Positions 28,837 through 40,190 of a DNA stretch of 64,000 nt are shown piece after piece. The notes beneath the pieces were generated by a model. That model was not told the origin of the DNA. It searched no databases and saw only the letters and a list, made by a program, of their open reading frames with translations. Origin of the DNA: Hymenolepis diminuta (taxonomy: Eukaryota; Platyhelminthes; Cestoda; Cyclophyllidea; Hymenolepididae); contig CAADRB010000008.1 of NCBI GenBank assembly GCA_900708905.1, forward strand, positions 274,100-338,099, in the 5' to 3' direction. Each line of letters starts with the position of its first letter. The first letter of the stretch is position 1. Position numbers and translations under genes: made by a program.

Positions 28837-31800
28837 CTGAAATAAAATAGCCAGGTAAAGAAGAAGGATAGCATTTTAGTGACGCTGGGTACTGACTCAA
28901 ATATTTCTATTTGTTAATGCTAATTGTTATAATTAATTACACAGAAATATGAAACAGTTTCTATATACCTGAGTGGATGTCGCGAAAGTTGTAAAACGGC
29001 GATTTTGAGGTTGCTGAATGGGAGGTCTTTGTGAAGTAGTCGGAGGTTGTCGACGGACTGTATTTGAAGGCGCATTACCACCCGATGAAACTATTCTGAC
29101 ACCGAAAGCCATTCGGAACTCCTCATCGCATAATAAACATGTGATATATCTGAAAGAATCAGTTTAGGTCAATTCCGAAGTCTAACTTACTCCATGTCAG
29201 GATCCTCCTGCACATATCCATTCGACAACACTGTTCCCAATCTAAACTTGAGTCCAATTAGTCTACCCTCTGCAGGACAATCAGGCTTGCAAGAGACTAC
29301 TGACCGGATAGCTAACCGTCCGGACGGTTCAATAACCCGAGATGCAATGACTGAGTCAGGCAACCAAATGGCGTATTTACAGTCAGGGAAACCCGAACAA
29401 GAGAAGAACCACCGTATTCTAAAAATCATAACTACTTATTTCATAATCAGTAGCAGTAATAATAAGTATTAAAACAGAATACGAACGAACCGATTCGGCT
29501 GAGTGTTTGGAATAGTTACATTCGAATCTTGCGATGACTTTTGACGAATTATTACATCTTTTCCACATGAAGGGCAAGCACACAGCCTCTGATAACCGCC
29601 AGCTCCCGGACCGCGTTGTAGGAATTCCCCAACAAAATCTGAAAGAATCCAAAATACAAGTCAGAGATTGAAAATCAACGTGCCTGGAATGATTTCTGCC
29701 TCTTGTGAAAGATGTTTCCCAATGGCAATATCCAATTTGCAAGCTTCTCTAACAACCATCTCGAATGCGGACTTGTACTTGGATAATTGAGTCTGCAGAA
29801 CCTCTAGAATGCAGGATAAAGAGAGTTATGAAGAATCGTACCTTCTTTGGTTTTTCGACCTTCGCATATACTGTAGATAAAAACAAAAATAAGATGATGG
29901 AGATTAAAGGGTATTTGGGAGGGAAGAGAGGGATTCTTACTTACGCCTTCAAATCGACCTCCAACTCAGCTCTAAGGCAGGGCTTTGCAACAGCTAAATC
30001 CATGGAATCATAACCCTCAACCAGTCCCATTCCAAGTTGACTAGGAACGAGAAATTTGGAGTCCTGTAAACCAACGTAGAGACGTTTCTTAATGGTTTCG
30101 ATGTGTTCAGCATGTGTGGCATCTGTGCCAATGCCGTACTTGTCCATCAAGGCGATCAAATCGGCTTCAGTGAGGAGGCTAGGGGCCGTGGTTCGACTCT
30201 CGATCATCTATATATTGTAAAGAATTTCCTGATAATTAATACTCTAATATTTGCAATTAGTGTAACATGAAATAGAAACAATTATATATAGAAGAAACAC
30301 AAAGGCATTATATTTGCAGAACCCATCCACACTTACCAAGTATGGACAAGAACTGTGTGACATCCAAATTAAATCAATTCATACAATGAACTTGTTTATT
30401 TGTTTTGTTTTCTTAGGCTTTAATCCGATGCACGTGAAAAGTATTAGATATAATAGTATAGATTCATTATAATTTAAAGCCCTGTTTTCCCTTTGATTTA
30501 AAACATATTTTTATTTTATATAATTCTTCTTTTTAAATGAGTCTGAGTCTACGACTATTACTACCAGCAGCAAAACAAAAAAATTACAATTTTTAGCTTT
30601 CGGAAGCAACTGACATCGGTTAACAGAAATTTGACAAATGATAAGGTAGAGAGGATAAAAAAGATACTGAGAGCAACATCAAAGTATCGGGTTGTACAAT
30701 ATTTACTAAATGGTAAATCACGTTTCAAAATTCGTGGATCATGCAGCAGATGCCTCTCAATGATGTCCAATGCTTATTGAAGGTTTTTTTTTTAATTTTG
30801 ATGGTCGGCCTTGTCACTTCAGTTCACTTTTCTTCCAATGGTTGAGAAGGCAGAATAATCTTACTTGATTTTCAGTAGCTTACAATGTTAACACGACATA
30901 GGTGAGACAGCCGACAATTAAGTTTTTAACAAACTGTATGTTCATAACATGACTATTGTCAATAAAAGATTTTATATGGCTTCTGAGTGAAATCTAGTAA
31001 TCTTGATTGCGCTTAAAAGGTTTCTGATAAGCTTATCCACTTAGTCTTTGCCGTAAGATAAAAAGTAAGTCGCGATTGCATGACTAACGGTGAGATGAAA
31101 TCGAACAATCAACAACTTCTGAATATTGTGTACATTAACTCACCTATGGACACAGAAATTAAATAATTAAACTTGAACGTCGAAACATGACGCAATTAAT
31201 CATATCTTATATAAGATCCTCAGAATGCAAGTGAAGAAGGATTCTTGGTGTCCTGACTTAAAAATCTTCTTTTTCTATACCTCCCTCTCTGATTTATAGC
31301 TTATTAAACAATTTTGACGTTCCTTACAGTCGGATGGCATTCTAAAATTAAAATTTTTGAAGGTATTGTTTTTAACATTAAAATAATAATAATGCAAAGG
31401 CGATATCTCTATAGTTCTCTCTTTTAGTAAAGGCTCCGTTGAATATCAAATGACCTAAGTTTTAGTTGAAATCTACGACAGAAAAAAAAATTACATATGA
31501 AATGAAGTCCTTCAAGCAATTCCTCTAATTAAGAATGAATCCCCTATGTCTTTATTGTTAAGCAAAAGGAGACAATTCACTTCCAAGACTGTAAAATACA
31601 AGGTACTCAACTCTTACTGTCACGTCTCAGTAATTCAAGGTCACACATAAGTAAAGTAAATCACAGGTAATAAGAGAATAAAGAATAGGGAAAATAAGTC
31701 CACAGGTCAAAACCAAGTTAAACTCAATTCTATTCAGTGCGAGTATCCATTCAATCCCGCACAAGAATAGTAGACTTCCACATAATTCACTTTGTGAATA

Positions 31801-34800
31801 AGCAATATAAGTATTTTCACTTTATCCACTAATACGATTACTAAAAGCTTTTGCTAAATTCGTGTCATGTTTGACCGTTACAGGTATTATACGTCTTAAG
31901 TTCGCTAAAGTGACCTCAAACAGTCCTTCGTAAGTCTTAATTCTACGAAGGGTTGACGAAAAAGAATTAGGCGTACCTCAATCTTATCCGGCGTAAGTAT
32001 CTCACCCAGTTGGAACATAGGCATGTACTTTTCACTCCATCCCTCATAGGGATAGTAGACTTCCAGATAGTTTCTCTGATGAATCACCAGACCCTTGGCC
32101 TCAAACACCTCCCCTTCGTCGGATGAAAGACGCGACGCCAATGTGTTGTCAACGCCTCCCAGAAGAAGACGAACTGTCGTTTCAGCGCCCTTGGCGTCTT
32201 CAGAAAGGCAGGCAAGGAAATGACGGGTGATGAGCTCATAGAGGCGTGCTTCATTGCCCTTAAAAGAGGATAACAGAACAAAAATTACCGCGTTGGTAAA
32301 AGCGTTCGATAAAATAAATGTTGCATAATGACACATACCAACACCTTTAAAGAGCCCGTATAGTTATGCTTAAAGAGTAGAACAAAAGTAATTTAGATAG
32401 GGAAAAAATATCAAGACTGTGATAACCAATGTTATGGGATTTATCGAATGAGCTTTTACTCAGAGCATACTGCTAATGATTTAATATTCTCAAAATAACA
32501 AAGGCAAGAAAGGCAACAGCGTTTCAATAATTATTAAAATCCCCAGAAATCAATATAACAATAATTAACCGGGCAACAAATTGAAACTAAGCTAAGTTAT
32601 GCATAAACTAAGAAATTCTCATAAAGGAAAATATGATAAAAAGGGTCAACGTTTGTTTATAAATGTGCAATTGAGTTGAGATGGCCAGTCTAACATCGAT
32701 GTCCATCATACTACTCTAATCCACTTGAGTTAGTAAAATCTGCTTTATTTCTCTTAATCGAACACCACTAGTTGTTACTTCAGCACTGGGTGGACTATTA
32801 GAATAACTTTTAGCAAAACCGATGACACAGTGATTAATTCTCAAGTCTGCTAAGTCAAAAGTCAGGAGATCGATTTTCATCGGTACAAGCCCAGTGGTGT
32901 GAAGAGCCAACCGCACTGCTGAAGTCTTGTCAGTAAGAGGGGAGGTCTAACACAAGTTCCTCTTAAGGATGACCCCGGAATATCTTTGGGAGGAGCCGTT
33001 AACGCATCTCTTGAGGGGTTTGAGAACTTTTTCTTCTTAATATTAGGCAATTAAACGTATAATTTCTTGATTTATTATCAGTAACAGCAAGTTAAGGAGC
33101 GAAATGATTAAAATAAACTCACCTCAGAGAAACGGTGAAAGGGAGTATCTCAACGGCTCCGGAATACCTCATTTGCCAATTACTTTTCACTTAAGTATGC
33201 GGGAATTGAATTTATTTGTTACCAAAATTTTTTACAACACCAAATGCAGGAATCAGTGGTTAGGAAAAGACATGTAGACGGTAGGTAGGTAGTTTGAAAA
33301 TGCCAAGACAAGTATAAATTAAATGCAAAAGATCAGATGTGAATATGATAAGTCCCAAAAAAATGTGGCGCTACGTCCAGTGGGAAATGATTGAGATCTT
33401 CATCAGTACTGACGCCGCTGCCAAGTTAAGGGCATGAAGGATGACTCTCTATGCATTTTCATAATTACCTTTTATTCGCATTCTCCACGATAATACCTCA
33501 ATTTTTCCGCCCACGAAGTTGGAGCGACCTCATTTATGTCCCTATGACACATAACCCCTGTCTGACATGTCTAAACGCGTCCATCGATTTCCCCTCTTTT
33601 CTGTAACCGCCTCGCTTCACATAAAAGGCATATCTGCGCTCATGCTTTGGCGTGGCCTTACCCAAGTGACTCATATAAAGCTACCTTTGTTCTCCAGACA
33701 ACAACACACACTGGTCAGAGCGGTATCTTACACGTCTTGTTCATCTCCTCTCTTCCTCAGCACGCTGCTCTCTCTCTCATACTCGTTGTGGTTTCTTTGA
33801 ATACATTTTGGTCTACTTAACTCTTGGTGTTCTGTGTCACAATTGTTGCTGGCTCTTACTCAAACAGCTACGAATTTGTGACTGTTATTAGCTGTAAACC
33901 GTTGGTTGCTATCTAACTCCAACAAGAAAATATAACGAAAACGACACCAGTGTGTTTGAGTTTATTAAGAAAAAAATAACTCACCTGCAGATTATTCCCG
34001 ACTTTCAAGGGATGAATTGGAGGGTGGGCATGATCGGATTTCTTGCCATTTCTAGGTCGAAGACCGTTGTTTAGTATCCTTTGGGCGAAGCCTAAAAAGA
34101 TACGTACCTTATAAATATCGCCACAGTAATAACAAGAATTGGCTTTAGAGCTGTAAGGGGTTAGGAGAATTAAGAGATAAGAGAACTAATAACAGGCACC
34201 TCTTAAATCCAATTATTATCGATATTTGGATTTAGTCTTATTTACAGTATTTAAGTTTCTGATATATGAAGCAATACTTTCCCAAAAAATTCTCTTTAAA
34301 TGTGGTACACAATTTCATCATACTAGATATATTTAAAAAGGATCTTAAAAACTGTGTTTGCAAAGATATTGTGAATCAAACAGAACACTCCTGGCCACTG
34401 AAATTTTCAATTTACAACAGAAGGCAAAAATAAGAAAATGAAGGAGCCCATGTTCAGCATGATTAATAAATAAAATGTATAGCAAAATTAAATTTAGATT
34501 GTTTTTAAGGTAAGATATTCAGGAAATCTATATAATAAACGAAAATTCTCAATTTCGTTGATAAAATGTATAAATCGTAAACCAAAAAAGTTAATTTCAA
34601 CAGAAGATAAAAAAGTTAAACGGAACCGAACCCACCCGACCATCGGGAATCTTGAAGTTGAGCTTCAACAAGGGGCTGGAGTTTCATCTCGGAGGGAAAA
34701 GAATTCGTCTCTGTTCTGGGGTAGGAAATAAATCCTTTAGTATAGAGTGACTCCGCCAAAAACATAGTCTCCTTAGCCCCTATTCGCAGTTTTCGTGACG

Positions 34801-37800
34801 CCAACTTCTCCATTTCAACAGTATCCATTGGCAAGGGGCGCCACTTATTTTTCGGCTTTTGCTGAACATGAATGATTCTCCCCACTGGATTCTAAAAAAG
34901 TATATGAGAGACAGTCTCGTTAGATAATAACAGGTAATGTCTCTGCAATTCTAAATATGGGAGTGGTGCCACTGTCCAATCTTTTACATTTTGACAGTTA
35001 GAGTATATGTTTTCCTCTGAAATCAAACGAATATAAGATGGATAGCGAAATTTCGAATTAAGAAAATATAAATGAAAACCAAATATTTACTACAATTTCA
35101 TCCAACCAGCTTGAAAGTTATACTCCAACCGAACATTCTCAAAAAATCCAAAGTAATGCAGCTTTTAAGGACAACAAGGCCCTAACCAAAATTGAAGTCA
35201 TGAAGGAATCTTGGTTTCAAGACTGAGATCCTCTCTGATTTAAAGCTACGCATATTTTTATAGGACATTTATTCAAAAGCACTGAATTAGAGGCCAAAGG
35301 AATCTATCAAGTCGCAACAGAAGTTCTGCTCAATTTTTGAGCTGTGTTTAGGGCTCAATTACTACAATTTAGCTTGTTAATGTTGTATGCTTATCTATGA
35401 TTATTAATAAAATATAATTTCTTCTTTCAGATTGTATGATAATTATCGTTCTTAATAACTATTTCTAGCCCTTATGTACACTCCAAATAAAGAGCATATC
35501 AGGCATATTTTACTGTTTGAAGTTCACAAGGGAAATACGGCAACCTCACCAGCAAATCACTCAAAGACACTTATGGAAATGACTTCAGCCTGAAAGACCA
35601 ACCGAGAGCAGGATGCTCAAAATACTCAATTCTGAGAAATTGGAAGTTGCCATTGATGAAAATCGTGTAGACCTGCACTACTAGAGAACCGAGCCAAACC
35701 TTTCATGTAAGCCGTCATATGACCATATATAGGGAAGTGGAGATTCAAAGGCAAAATCTCAAAGGCCGAGAAATGCCTCCCCCCCCCTCCCCCAACACGA
35801 TTTGTCAGAAATCAACAAGCAACAGCCTGTGATCTGTTGTGTTTCACTGCGTGGCTAAATCGTGGTTCAAAGCCAATTCCACAACCGAGACAATTCGGGA
35901 CTGCACCAGAAAAAATTCTTTAGTGTGTATGGTGGAGTTTGAAGGGAATTGTTTTTTATGAACNNNNNNNNNNNNNNNNNNNNNNNNNNNNNNNNNNNNN
36001 NNNNNNNNNNNNNCAGCAGCTAACTCGTTTAAAGGCAGTTAACGGCAGGGAAACAGCCTTCTTTAATCAATCGAAAAGGAGTGATTCTGCACCATGAGAA
36101 TGCCAGATCCACACACTCCAAAAGGAATCGAGAATTTCGTTGAAGAATTTGACTGGGAAGTCATGCATCACCCGCCATATTCTCCTGATCTTGCACTAAC
36201 CGATTTTCATCTTTTCAGGGGCTTGCGGAATCATTGAATGGGACAAAGGCTTACTTCAAGAGAAGAGGTGGAAATGAAGTCAGTTTCTTTTTTTGAGTCT
36301 AAACTGGCTAAATTCTATGAAGAAGGAATGAGAAAGCTTATGAAAAGATCGTAAGATGTAATTAGTAAAAATGGTGACTATGTTGAACACTAAATAAATG
36401 TATTTTTGACAAAATTTTCACTTTAATTCAAATTTAAAAAGTAGACTGAACTTCTTTTACAACCTGATGGTTTAGCTGGTTTTTAATTGGAATGCAGGAA
36501 TTAAAACATAAAAAATTAGATGGATTGTAAAGCAGATTTAGAAATTAGATTTAGACACTATTAGATTAGTGTATTTGCGTCATCCTCACCACTGTCATCA
36601 CCTACCATTTACTTTAGAAGAATCTACGAAACAGCGGGTACATGGGGATTACCCTTCAAGTGAGGCTCAAACAATGCAAATATAAACTTGAAATACCGGA
36701 AATATGCCCTCTTAAAATATAATAGTACAAAATACAATAATTTTTATTATGAGAGAGGGCCCGAACTCGGTTAACAGTCAGGTTAAATAAGGGATAAGGA
36801 GAAGACAATCAAGAGGATGCAGAGAATAAAGTCTGGAGAGTCTTACTTAATGGGCAATTCATTATTTCACGTTCCAAGATTCAAATCTCATGATTCTTCA
36901 TTTTTATAACAAATTCATATTCACGATGTTCAACGCCTATTGAGCGATTGACTAATCAATGGATACTCCTACGTCAGTTCATTTCTTTTTCTAAAGGTCG
37001 AGAAAGAAAGATGATTTCACATGATTTTAACAGTAATCTCCATTCCCTAAAGCCATCTTATATTTTTTTCCAGGTCTTATAGTTTACCCATTCCCTTTTC
37101 GTAGATGATAGTTAAGAACAAATTTGGCTAGAACATCACTATAATAAACAATCAACAGCCGTCAATTGCGAAAACTACCTTCAATTATTCGACGTTCCCA
37201 AAAACAGATCAATTTAGGATGCCTTCCCATCTATCTATGTAGGAAAAAAGTCCTATTAAAATAATAGAACCACTCTACAGAACTTTTTTATCTACTCTAT
37301 TTAAACAATTTCGTCCATGAAAGCTGTCCAGAGAACAAAGTTGCAACTCAATATTCATATCGTAAGATCCCAAGGAAAAATCTCATCTACTTTACTAATA
37401 TTACATCTTATTTCTCGAGTAATGAAATATATAGACGGAAAAGCTCGGTGAACATTATAAAACCTATTTTCGACGAAAGAATGTGAGAAGAGCGATTTTC
37501 ACGTGCAATATAATATCAAAAACAAAGACCAACCTCTAACAAATGTTCATGATATGCAGCACAACACGTCTTATCAAAAAGACGACCTCTTTTCCATTGA
37601 AAAACAGCCCGAGCTTCTCCATTTTCACGAATAACTTCAACAGAGATCTTCCAGAAAGGTTCAGGGATGAAGTTTTCTACCTCTCGGAATCGTTCAACAA
37701 CGAAACCGAGAGTGGGGAATTGACAAGATCCATAGGATATTAACTGATCTGCTAGTGCACGGGGAAAGACCCGCCTAAGTCGAAGGGTTTGAAATCTCGT

Positions 37801-38555
37801 GAAAGCGGCGCCAATTCGAAGATCGAGTTCTTGACGGGTGTCAACTGCCTGACTGACACGCTCGTCGATGGTTGTTAAATTATTGACTGCTCGATTTATT
37901 GCCGCTGGGGTTATTTCAGAGAAGCGGGCTCGAAATATTTGGATGGAAGATTTAACTTGACGACACACATCAACAACCTCCATACCAATATTCTCCCCTT
38001 CTCTATCACAATCTGTCCAAATCAGCAAGTGTGTACAATTTCGAATTTCTCTTTCTAGAGTTTTCTATACAAAAATATCATTAACAAAGATCTCAATTTT
38101 CCTACTCTAATAGGTTCAAACTCGACTGTGACTTTCTTTTCAACAGGAGCATCAAAGAGTGTGAGAGGGTTGCACGATTCCCTAAGAAAACGGAGTTAAT
38201 ATCAGAAATCTAACATTCTTACCATGACCGGAAACACTGAGAAAATTCATAATTGAGAAGATGACCGGATACAGAGGTCATAATAAATGAGCAGTTAGTA
38301 CCATTCAATGTCATTGGAAACTCGTAAATCTTATTAAATTTTGAAAGGCCTTCTCGCTAAAAAAGATATTGCAAACATTAGATAAATAAAATAATTTTTC
38401 TAGTATTTATTTTTTAACCTTACGCGAGTCGCTTGACCCCGCCCAAGAATCGCAGCGATATTTTTTGCTGCCTCGTTCTTTTCAGCTACATTTAGAACAC
38501 GCATGGAAGCAAATGAACGCCTAAAACAGTGAAATATTATCCGAAGATTGACCAT
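27471..38555 (-). CDS. TOP3A: DNA topoisomerase III alpha, 17 exons, complete
   Basis: Type IA topoisomerase that cuts and passes single strands. With BLM-type helicase and RMI1 it dissolves double Holliday junctions, and in animals it also acts in mitochondria. Exons: 38424-38555, 38223-38356, 38106-38181, 37534-38064, 34636-34891, 33985-34091, 31977-32258, 29945-30207, 29842-29870, 29684-29803, 29491-29638, 29191-29418, 28969-29149, 28656-28836, 28503-28578, 28344-28436, 27471-27849; 1071 residues, phases consistent. TOPRIM: VAEKNEAAKNIA and DCDREGENIG (Asp132, Asp134, Glu136). Active-site Tyr348 is in KGFISYPRTET. The core also has RARFSEITPAAI, SYGSCQFPTLGF, NGKKSDHAHPPIHP and YGIGTDATHAEHIETIK. 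The C-terminus has C4-type zinc segments, GRF fingers at about 868-912 and 934-980, an Arg/Gly-rich linker and a CCHC knuckle at 1052-1065. The first in-frame ATG is 38555, after an in-frame TGA; the next, 38504, aligns with the nuclear start of human TOP3A. The intron 29639-29683 is modelled with a GC donor. Confidence 0.94.
30208..31976. other. TOP3A intron of about 1.8 kb
   Basis: Lies between the exon ending PDKIE and the exon starting MIESRTTAPSLLTEAD. It holds one copy of dispersed repeat family B (30545-30900) and otherwise AT-rich sequence with no recognisable gene. Confidence 0.7.
30545..30900 (+). repeat. Dispersed repeat family B, copy 1
   Basis: Resembles 60905-61260 in the same orientation. 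Shared blocks include AAAAAATTACA then TTTTTA, GCAACTGA then ATCG, GACAAATGATAA, and a later ATCTTACNTTTT block. Gaps are small and the order of blocks is kept. No coding potential is seen. Confidence 0.6.
34955..35250 (+). repeat. Dispersed repeat family A, copy 2
   Basis: Intronic in TOP3A, directly left of the mariner copy. Shares GTGGTGCCACTGTCCAATCT, ATGAAAACCAA, CTCCAACCGAACATTCTC and AATCTTGGTTTCA blocks with the copies near 50000 and 51000. The copies are clearly diverged. Confidence 0.6.
35307..36467 (+). mobile_element. Mariner-like element, right copy, transposase broken
   Basis: 1161 bp in the intron of TOP3A between exons 37534-38064 and 34636-34891, antisense to TOP3A. Same sequence as 4125..5285 in reverse, differing only in the first few bases (TCAAGTCGCAAC here, TCAGGTTGTAAC there). 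Preceded by TA. Transposase pieces in order: KEHIRHILLFEVHKGNTAT, the ENKQQ-like segment INKQQP, the W-L-N-R-G-S-K-P region, CVWW, HHENARSTH and HHPPYSPDLALTDFHLF. The catalytic DN motif is changed to EN. The region with the first catalytic Asp (usually near GDEKW) appears deleted. Stops and frameshifts are many. Length is slightly under the usual 1.3 kb. Confidence 0.9.
35964..36013. other. Assembly gap of 50 N inside mariner element
   Basis: Same length and same relative position as the gap at 4579-4628 in the inverted copy. Confidence 0.99.
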
Positions 38556-39419
38556 GTGCCATCTACAGACTTCCAATTGTGCACAAATGGGCTTTCTAGT
38601 TCCCAATCAAATTATATCTTTTCCAGACTGATCAACCTTGAAAGTTTTCGACCATCGTTATGACTAATGTTAGAAATAATAACCCTGTGGAAGTCAGTTT
38701 AAATTATTTTTATGCATATCTTTTTCTTAATGTGCTCTTTTTATGGACATTAGTCAATATCTTGAAACTTTATTGAATTTAAAACTTTTCCCCATAAAGC
38801 GGCTCATACTACTGCTCTCTGGAAAATATAATAAAATATGAAAGATGTAAAAAAATAAAATCAAAACATTCATTTAAGCTAATAACTTCTAATTAAACAG
38901 TAAATATACGTTTGCTGTAATATTATCAAACATTTTTTTGCATGTTCTCGTCTGTCCCGCTCGTGTCTATTTTAAAATAAGGTAATTTTAAGTAACATAA
39001 TGCTTTTGGCAACAGAATTTTTACGTGCTGAAAGGAGATACACGTGCTCTATGAGTCAAATATGATATACTTACCAGTGACTAAAATATAAACCATTAAG
39101 CATGTGATATAATGACATACAGATTTAAACCAAGTAATTGTGTTAATGCATCACTCAAATGATTATTTAAAAACAAGTGGCAACATTAGTATCTCTTACT
39201 TGAATACTTACCCTGCAATTCATCCCCAAGCAAAAGTGATTGCGATTGACATGCACTTTGTAATGAAGTAGTATAAGCCTTTATAGTGGTTGTATTATAA
39301 TATCATCACTTGTTTAACGATCAGGAAATATGAATTTAGAAAATAAGAACTTTACTGTTATATAATTTTAAATGTGGACGAATTTATTCCTACAAGCATA
39401 ATTAATCTTGACCACGCTA

Positions 39420-40095
39420 AAAATTTTTATTATTTCTTCGAAGAAGGCCAGTATTTTGCATCAAGGTCCATAGATTGTTTAACATCTTTACTTCGGCAGC
39501 GGAGGTGACTTCTATTGGTTAGCCGATTTAAACTTTTCTATATATAATTTGTCGGAAGTATGACGTTGTGCAACTAACACAATTGATAGTAAAATTTTTT
39601 GTTTGACTTTGCTGGAAATAGCAGACGTAATAATTAGGTGGCCCGAGTGCGCACAATGAAATCTCCATTGCAGCCAATTTCACAAAGAAACGTTGATAAT
39701 CGGACATAACTGATGTAGTTGAAATACTTTCGTTCAAACTCAACATTTTTATCAAGTCGGGAGTGACTTTCCCGACCATCTCCGAATTGTTCTGGGGACA
39801 TGCATAAATTGGCTTGTTCCGTACGAGTGGTTTCAGCTTATATTACATCAGGTTTGATTCACTGTTGCTGAATTTTTATTTAATTTTTGTTATTGATTGT
39901 TTCAAATAAACTCTTATCGGCGAGAAAATTTAATGCACGTTTTTTTGTATTTATTAGTTCGAATGGGTCAGCTAATAAATTTGGGCTGTTTAATGGGGTA
40001 TATTTGAAAATAGCTGAGTCCATTAAGGAGATGAGTTTTTTGACACAATAATAGGGATATAGTTCTAGAATCTTCCTGAATAAAAAGGCCAAAAT
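39420..40095 (-). repeat. Possible LTR-retrotransposon relic
   Basis: The minus-strand frame 39880-40092 contains YTPLNSPNLLADPFELINT followed by KKRALNFLADKSLF. This weakly resembles the RNase H connection of Ty3/Gypsy polyproteins, where a PL...L.....F.W.....A...LK..L pattern occurs. A further open frame at 39528-39779 follows on the same strand, but I cannot match it. Evidence is thin. Confidence 0.22.
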
Positions 40096-40104
40096 TATTT
40101 ACTT

Positions 40105-40190
40105 AGGTAGAGATAAGTATTAAACCCATGACCGCAGGCGTTACATACACTGACTATAACCAATGCTCTATGGAATGCGTATATTAAAAC
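40105..40190 (-). repeat. tRNA-like SINE relic
   Basis: The minus strand has TAGAGCATTGGTTATAGTCA like an A box and D arm, then CATGGGTTTAATACTTATCT like the B-box phrase seen at 16500 and 56610. No pairing acceptor stem is visible, so a working tRNA gene is unlikely. Confidence 0.38.

Larger units (their letters stand above)
33985..38555 (-). other. TOP3A TOPRIM and catalytic-core exons
   Basis: Six exons encode residues 1-412. They include the putative mitochondrial presequence, the TOPRIM domain with its acidic triad, the long 531-nt exon with SYGSCQFPTLGFVVERF, and the exon carrying catalytic Tyr348. The intron 34892-37533 between the last two is 2.6 kb and contains the right mariner copy. 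Confidence 0.92.

Noticed and set aside
29194..29472. Plus-strand 92-codon open frame
   Set aside because: Antisense to the TOP3A exon 29191-29418, whose minus-strand product matches the family closely.
40105..40190. Functional tRNA gene on the minus strand
   Set aside because: A- and B-box-like pieces are present but no acceptor stem pairs, and the B box is mutated (GGTTTAATA).
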